Shown here piece by piece: positions 4,684-7,832 of a stretch of 7,832 bases of DNA. Position 1 is the first letter of the stretch. Each line of letters opens with the position of its first letter. The notes under the pieces were generated by a model. It was not told the origin of the DNA, searched no databases, and worked only from the letters and a program-made list of their open reading frames with translations. The translations under genes were made by a program, and so were the position numbers. The stretch lies in the NCBI GenBank assembly GCA_903897985.1, contig CAIUDS010000655.1, forward strand, positions 1-7,832, read 5' to 3'. The stretch comes from an uncultured delta proteobacterium (lineage in GTDB: Bacteria > RBG-13-61-14 > DRUE01).

Positions 4684-6347
4684 TTTTCCGCGCGCTCCGA
4701 AAGGGCCTTCTGCAATTCGGCGTCCTTGTCCGCGTATTTCCAGACCAGGCCGAGCAGCTTTTCCTTCGGCTCCGGCTTGGTCAGCAGGCTGACAATGATG
4801 ATGGTGACGGCGGAGATGAAGAAGCTCCACCAGGCGATGAACAGGAACGGCTCTTCGCGGGTGAAGATGTGGGCCTTGAACACGAACATGAGTATGGAGG
4901 AAGCGAGTCCGACCAGGAGGCCGACGATCCCGCCGGTGCCGGTGGCGCGGGCCCAGAGGATTCCGAGCAGGATGAGGGCGAGGTTGGGTCCCTGGATGAA
5001 GGTGAGGAACGACTGGATGGCGATGTAAAGTCCGGAGTATTTGGTGGAGATGGGCGCGAAGAAAATCCCGAACAGCACGAACACCGCGGTGAGGATTCTG
5101 CCGAAGAAGAGGAAATGTTTATCCGAGGGCTTGAGCGGCTCTTTGCGGCGGCCGGTGGTTTGGAGGAACCAGCCGGCAAAGGGCACGGCGAATTTCTGAT
5201 AAACATCCTTCATCCAGATGGTGGCGGCGCTGTTCAGGTTTGAGGCCGCGGTGCTCATGAGCGCGGCGAGCAGCACGGCAAAGACCAGGCCGGTCATGCC
5301 GGGCGGGAGCAGTTTGTGGATCAGCCGCGGGAAGGCCACATCGCCGGTCTTTTCGCCGGGGTAGAGCGCAAGCGCGATGAGTCCGGGGAAGGTTACCAAA
5401 ACGGGGATGAGGGCATGGAGGAACGCGCCAAAGAGCATTCCGCCCTTGGTGTCCCATTCGGACTTGGCGCCGAGGTTGCGCTGGACAATGGCCTGGTTGC
5501 CGAACCAGTACGCGGGCGCGAGCACAAAAGCCAGCCCGAACAGGATGGCGTGCCACGGGTAGGGCGAGGGCGAGTCCGCGGGCAAAAACAGCTTGAAGTG
5601 GTTTTGGTATGCGGGTCCCAGGGCGTAAATCTTGGTGGTAAGCCCGTGCATGCCGCCGACCTTGATCATGCCCAGGATGATAATGGCCACGCCGCCGATA
5701 TACATGATCACGAGTTGGGCCACATCGGTCACCACCACCGCGGACAACCCGCCGGCGTAGCAATAAATGCCGACCACGACCGCGATCAGGACCACCCAGG
5801 CCATGATCTGCCAGTTGCCGCCGACGGCGCAGTGGTAGTAATTGAGTCCGAAATTAAACATCCCCTTGCAGGCCCCTCCGAGGAAGGTATCGGGGATGGG
5901 GATGAACTCGACGAGCATGAGGCCGGTGGCCCAGTAGAGGGTTCCGAGGATGCAGGCGAGGAACCCGCCCCAGAGAATGCCCTGGACCAGTTGAACCCAG
6001 CGGTTGAAGCGCAGCCCCAAATATTCCGGAATGGTATAGACCCCGGCGCGCCAGTAAAAAGGCACGATGAAAAAAGCGCCCAGGATCATGGGCGGCAGGC
6101 ATCCGATCCAGTCGAAGTTCGCGATCACGATGCCCCATTTGTAGCCCTGGCCGGAGGCCGCGATGAAATCGAGCGCGCTGATGTCCGTGGCGACCAGGCT
6201 CATGGCGATGGCCCACCAGGGCAGCATCTTCCCCGAAATGTAGAAGTCCTCCGAACTGTCCACATACCGGGCGTAGTAAGTCCCCAAGGCCAGGATCCCG
6301 ACCAGGTAAATGAAGATGATGATGATGTCTATGCGCGCCAGCGCCAT
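4680..6347 (-). CDS. Sodium:solute symporter (SSS family)
   Basis: Inner-membrane secondary transporter of the SSS/SGLT superfamily, which couples inward sodium flow to uptake of sugars, amino acids or organic acids. From M-A-L-A-R-I-D the protein has 555 residues, a normal length, with about 13 to 14 hydrophobic helices across the whole protein. Family signatures (numbered from this start): T-D-I-S-A-L-D-F near 54-61 in the broken first core helix, Y-A-G-G-L-S-A-V-V-V-T-D-V-A-Q near 197-211, and L-M-S-T-A-A-S-N-L-N-S near 363-373. The last holds the serine-threonine residues of the sodium site. The substrate cannot be read from sequence. The start at 6347 is chosen over ATGs at 6371 and 6410 because a near-consensus promoter lies across those sites, and the 6410 extension translates a palindromic repeat. 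The next gene begins within its stop codon. The cytosolic tail (from about 520) is charged and helical. Confidence 0.95.
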   Translation of the reverse strand: MALARIDIIIIFIYLVGILALGTYYARYVDSSEDFYISGKMLPWWAIAMSLVATDISALDFIAASGQGYKWGIVIANFDWIGCLPPMILGAFFIVPFYWRAGVYTIPEYLGLRFNRWVQLVQGILWGGFLACILGTLYWATGLMLVEFIPIPDTFLGGACKGMFNFGLNYYHCAVGGNWQIMAWVVLIAVVVGIYCYAGGLSAVVVTDVAQLVIMYIGGVAIIILGMIKVGGMHGLTTKIYALGPAYQNHFKLFLPADSPSPYPWHAILFGLAFVLAPAYWFGNQAIVQRNLGAKSEWDTKGGMLFGAFLHALIPVLVTFPGLIALALYPGEKTGDVAFPRLIHKLLPPGMTGLVFAVLLAALMSTAASNLNSAATIWMKDVYQKFAVPFAGWFLQTTGRRKEPLKPSDKHFLFFGRILTAVFVLFGIFFAPISTKYSGLYIAIQSFLTFIQGPNLALILLGILWARATGTGGIVGLLVGLASSILMFVFKAHIFTREEPFLFIAWWSFFISAVTIIIVSLLTKPEPKEKLLGLVWKYADKDAELQKALSERAEK

Positions 6348-6360
6348 GATCTCGGCGCGG

Positions 6361-6389
6361 ATTTTACCCATTCCGGGAAAGCGTGTCAA
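6361..6389 (-). promoter_or_regulatory. Near-consensus sigma-70 promoter for the symporter cassette
   Basis: TTGACA (6384-6389, perfect -35) and TAAAAT (6361-6366, 5/6 match to the -10) are separated by exactly 17 nt on the minus strand. The predicted start near 6353-6355 leaves only about 6-8 nt before the ATG at 6347. That leader contains GAG but no strong ribosome binding site, so translation may be nearly leaderless. The other in-frame ATGs (6371, 6410) lie upstream of the predicted transcription start. Confidence 0.65.
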
Positions 6390-6392
6390 GCG

Positions 6393-6408
6393 GCAGGACC
6401 AGTCCTGC
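6393..6408. repeat. Palindromic repeat hairpin A
   Basis: Arms GCAGGAC (6393-6399) and GTCCTGC (6402-6408) with 2 nt between, directly upstream of the symporter -35. It shares the GCAGG/CCTGC core with the hairpins at 2348 and 6467. Its translation is the first residues of a false symporter N-terminal extension. Confidence 0.7.
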
Positions 6409-6411
6409 ACC

Positions 6412-6429
6412 CAAGGGTCGTAACCCTTG
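6412..6429. repeat. Palindromic repeat hairpin B
   Basis: Arms CAAGGGT (6412-6418) and ACCCTTG (6423-6429) with a 4-nt loop, 3 nt after hairpin A. Together A and B form a unit that recurs in related form as hairpins C and D. Confidence 0.7.
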
Positions 6430-6466
6430 ACCCTCGGGGTTTTGAATGTGCCTTAAAAAAAGTGGT

Positions 6467-6483
6467 GCAGGTCCAAGACCTGC
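6467..6483. repeat. Palindromic repeat hairpin C
   Basis: Arms GCAGGTC (6467-6473) and GACCTGC (6477-6483) with a 3-nt loop. It has the same core as hairpin A, but the inner bases differ on both arms so that pairing is kept. Confidence 0.7.
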
Positions 6484-6489
6484 GGGTCA

Positions 6490-6504
6490 AGGGTCAAAGA
6501 CCCT
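6490..6504. repeat. Palindromic repeat hairpin D
   Basis: Arms AGGGTC (6490-6495) and GACCCT (6499-6504) with an AAA loop, 6 nt after hairpin C. It is the counterpart of hairpin B in the second unit. Confidence 0.65.
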
Positions 6505-6518
6505 GGGGGCCGGTGGGC

Positions 6519-6532
6519 AGTGGTCAGTGGTC
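6519..6532. repeat. Tandem heptamer AGTGGTC x2
   Basis: Two direct copies of AGTGGTC (6519-6525, 6526-6532), followed by a partial third (AG). A short tandem repeat in the divergent intergenic region; role unknown. Confidence 0.6.
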
Positions 6533-6546
6533 AGCGGGGATGTGGT

Positions 6547-6563
6547 CAAGGCCTCCGGCCTTG
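6547..6563. repeat. Palindromic repeat hairpin E
   Basis: Arms CAAGGCC (6547-6553) and GGCCTTG (6557-6563) with a TCC loop. An outer pair GGTCAA (6544-6549) and TTGACC (6564-6569) allows an alternative fold. It lies about 45 nt before the -35 of the restriction gene promoter. Confidence 0.65.
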
Positions 6564-6606
6564 TTGACCGAATCTGTCATTGAAGGCGGTTATCATATTC
6601 AGCGCT

Positions 6607-6634
6607 TTGACTTTGTAATGGGATTTAATATAAT
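6607..6634 (+). promoter_or_regulatory. Strong sigma-70 promoter for the restriction-modification gene
   Basis: TTGACT (6607-6612, 5/6 match) and a perfect TATAAT (6629-6634) are separated by 16 nt. The predicted start near 6641 gives a leader of about 20 nt that carries AAGGAG (6642-6647). The surrounding sequence is locally AT-rich, in contrast to the GC-rich hairpins before it. Confidence 0.65.
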
Positions 6635-6660
6635 TTGGGGCAAGGAGTTCAGAAAAGCAT

Positions 6661-7832
6661 ATGACTGAATCCGCCAAAATCGCAGTTCCGCCAGCAACGC
6701 TCAAAACCGTCGAGGAGTTGGTCACCAATTTCCGAAGCGGGCTGGACACCTTCTGCTCGCCCTCGTTCCAGGAGGAATCTGTCCGCATCCAGTTCATCAA
6801 CAAGTTCTTCAAGGCCTTGGGATGGGATGTGGATAATGACGGCAACTTCCCCGAAAGCATCAAGCCGGTGGTGCACATGTATTCCCAACGGGTGGCCGGA
6901 TCCACCAAACGGCCCGACTATGCTTTCCGCTTCGGCCGGGACAAGAAATTTTTCGTGGAAGCCAAGAAGCCCACGGTGGATTTGTCCGGCGAAAACGGGC
7001 CGGCCTATCAGGCCCGGCTCTATTCCTATAACGACCAGCTCCCCATTACCATCCTGACCAATTTCCGGGAGTTCGCAGTCTATGACTACCGGATCACCTC
7101 GGACCACCCCAGCCGGAAAGACCCGCCCGAAAAAGGCCGACGCGACTATTTCACTTATGACCAATACCTTGACCGGCTGGACTACCTCTACGGCATCTTT
7201 TCCTTCGAAGCCGTCAAACAGCTCAACTTCGACCGCTATGTTGACGCCAAGCCCAAAAAAATCCGCAGGGAAGTGGATGAAGAATTTCTCCAAACCATCG
7301 AGGAGTGGCGAAAACTTCTCGCGCTCGACCTAGCCAGAGAGAACTTAAAGCTTTTCCACCGCGAGCTAAATTTCGCGGTGCAGGCTACCATTGACCGGAT
7401 CATCTTTCTCCGCATGGCCGAAGACCGGGGTATTGAACAGGAACACCAATTAGAATCTTTTTTGAGCGGCCCTCGTATATACAACCGCCTGATGGATCTA
7501 TTCCAGAAATGCGACCGCAAATACAACTCCGGCCTGTTCAATTTCGATAGAGACCGACTCTCGCCCAAGCTGAAAGTGGACGATAAGGTCCTCAAAAAAA
7601 TCATCTCCGGACTTTACGGCGAGGACTGCCCGTATATGTTCTCGGCCTGGGATGCCGATATCTTGGGCAGCGTTTACGAGCGGTTCCTTGGCAGCGTCAT
7701 CCACCTTACCCAGACCCACCAAGCCAGGGTCGAGCAAAAGCCCGAGGTCAAAAAAGACAAAGGGGTGTATTACACGCCCAAGTATATCGTGGATTACATT
7801 GTCAAGAACACGGTCGGCAAGCTGATCGAAAA
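6661..7832 (+). CDS. Type IIG-like restriction-modification protein, N-terminal part (cut by window end)
   Basis: An open frame of 390 codons runs off the window without a stop. Residues about 20-150 form a PD-(D/E)XK nuclease domain of the type I HsdR-N style: E38/E39 in the first helix, L-G-W-D (53-56), P85-D86, E100-A-K102, then Q117-x3-Y121 and I-L-T-N-F (131-135). All expected catalytic residues are present. Residues about 180-345 are a helical connector including D-R-I-I-F-L-R-M-A-E-D-R-G (245-257). At 368-373 G-V-Y-Y-T-P is motif X, the usual entry to a gamma-class N6-adenine methyltransferase; the SAM-binding and NPPY motifs would lie beyond the window. Such fused enzymes cut and methylate DNA with one polypeptide and protect against phage. 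The ATG at 6661 is the only start: a TAA lies in frame at 6631 with no start codon between. AAGGAG lies 13 nt upstream, rather far. Without the C-terminal target-recognition domain the specificity cannot be given. Confidence 0.93.
   Translation, partial: MTESAKIAVPPATLKTVEELVTNFRSGLDTFCSPSFQEESVRIQFINKFFKALGWDVDNDGNFPESIKPVVHMYSQRVAGSTKRPDYAFRFGRDKKFFVEAKKPTVDLSGENGPAYQARLYSYNDQLPITILTNFREFAVYDYRITSDHPSRKDPPEKGRRDYFTYDQYLDRLDYLYGIFSFEAVKQLNFDRYVDAKPKKIRREVDEEFLQTIEEWRKLLALDLARENLKLFHRELNFAVQATIDRIIFLRMAEDRGIEQEHQLESFLSGPRIYNRLMDLFQKCDRKYNSGLFNFDRDRLSPKLKVDDKVLKKIISGLYGEDCPYMFSAWDADILGSVYERFLGSVIHLTQTHQARVEQKPEVKKDKGVYYTPKYIVDYIVKNTVGKLIE

Noticed and set aside
6393..6563. The hairpin cluster as a small CRISPR array
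   Set aside because: The units are inverted, not identical direct repeats; spacing is irregular and there are no spacers of constant length.
5316..6668. A 450-codon open frame on the plus strand opposite the symporter gene
   Set aside because: It is the mirror of a membrane protein gene with clear family motifs. Its translation is rich in Gly, Asp, His and Glu without any domain, as expected from antisense GC-rich codons, and it crosses the intergenic hairpins and promoter.
6649..7293. A 214-codon minus-strand frame opposite the restriction gene
   Set aside because: The plus-strand gene has a promoter, a ribosome binding site and nuclease motifs. The minus frame has none, and its hydrophobic segments mirror the codons of the real gene.

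Overview
The window looks like chromosome from a Gram-negative, lipopolysaccharide-making bacterium of fairly high GC (high fifties percent, judged by eye). The evidence is an lpxD gene, exported or membrane enzymes, and E. coli-like sigma-70 promoters. Short palindromic repeats sit between the genes, one of which reads as 'AGFQPA' when translated. I associate that style of repeat with uncultivated Verrucomicrobiota, Planctomycetota or Omnitrophota, but this placement is inference.

Layout. Positions 1-716 are clearly more AT-rich than the rest and hold one minus-strand gene for a small exported cysteine-containing protein of unknown role. Positions 717-1416 (plus) are a minimal nucleotidyltransferase (MNT) and HEPN toxin-antitoxin pair with overlapping reading frames. 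A minus-strand run of six genes fills 6347 down to 1467. In transcription order these are a sodium:solute symporter, two small membrane proteins (102 and 91 aa), a 183-aa soluble protein built of two related halves, then after a 144-nt gap lpxD and an exported glycerophosphodiester phosphodiesterase. A 313-nt divergent intergenic region (6348-6660) holds five short hairpins, a tandem heptamer and a sigma-70-type promoter facing each way. The final gene (6661 to the window end, plus) is the front half of a type IIG-like restriction-modification protein. It has an N-terminal PD-(D/E)XK nuclease domain and runs into the first motif of an N6-adenine methyltransferase, and it is cut by the window edge.

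How the parts fit. The symporter and the three genes after it are overlapped or tightly spaced and probably form one transport cassette. The two small membrane proteins may be accessory subunits, by analogy with the small partners known for other symporters of this superfamily. lpxD acts in lipid A synthesis, and the phosphodiesterase next to it would degrade phospholipid head groups in the envelope. Two defence-type modules (MNT/HEPN and the type IIG enzyme) flank this metabolic block. The most original signals are the symporter cassette with its undescribed partners, the internal duplication in the 183-aa protein, and the palindromic repeats that create false N-terminal extensions on two genes.
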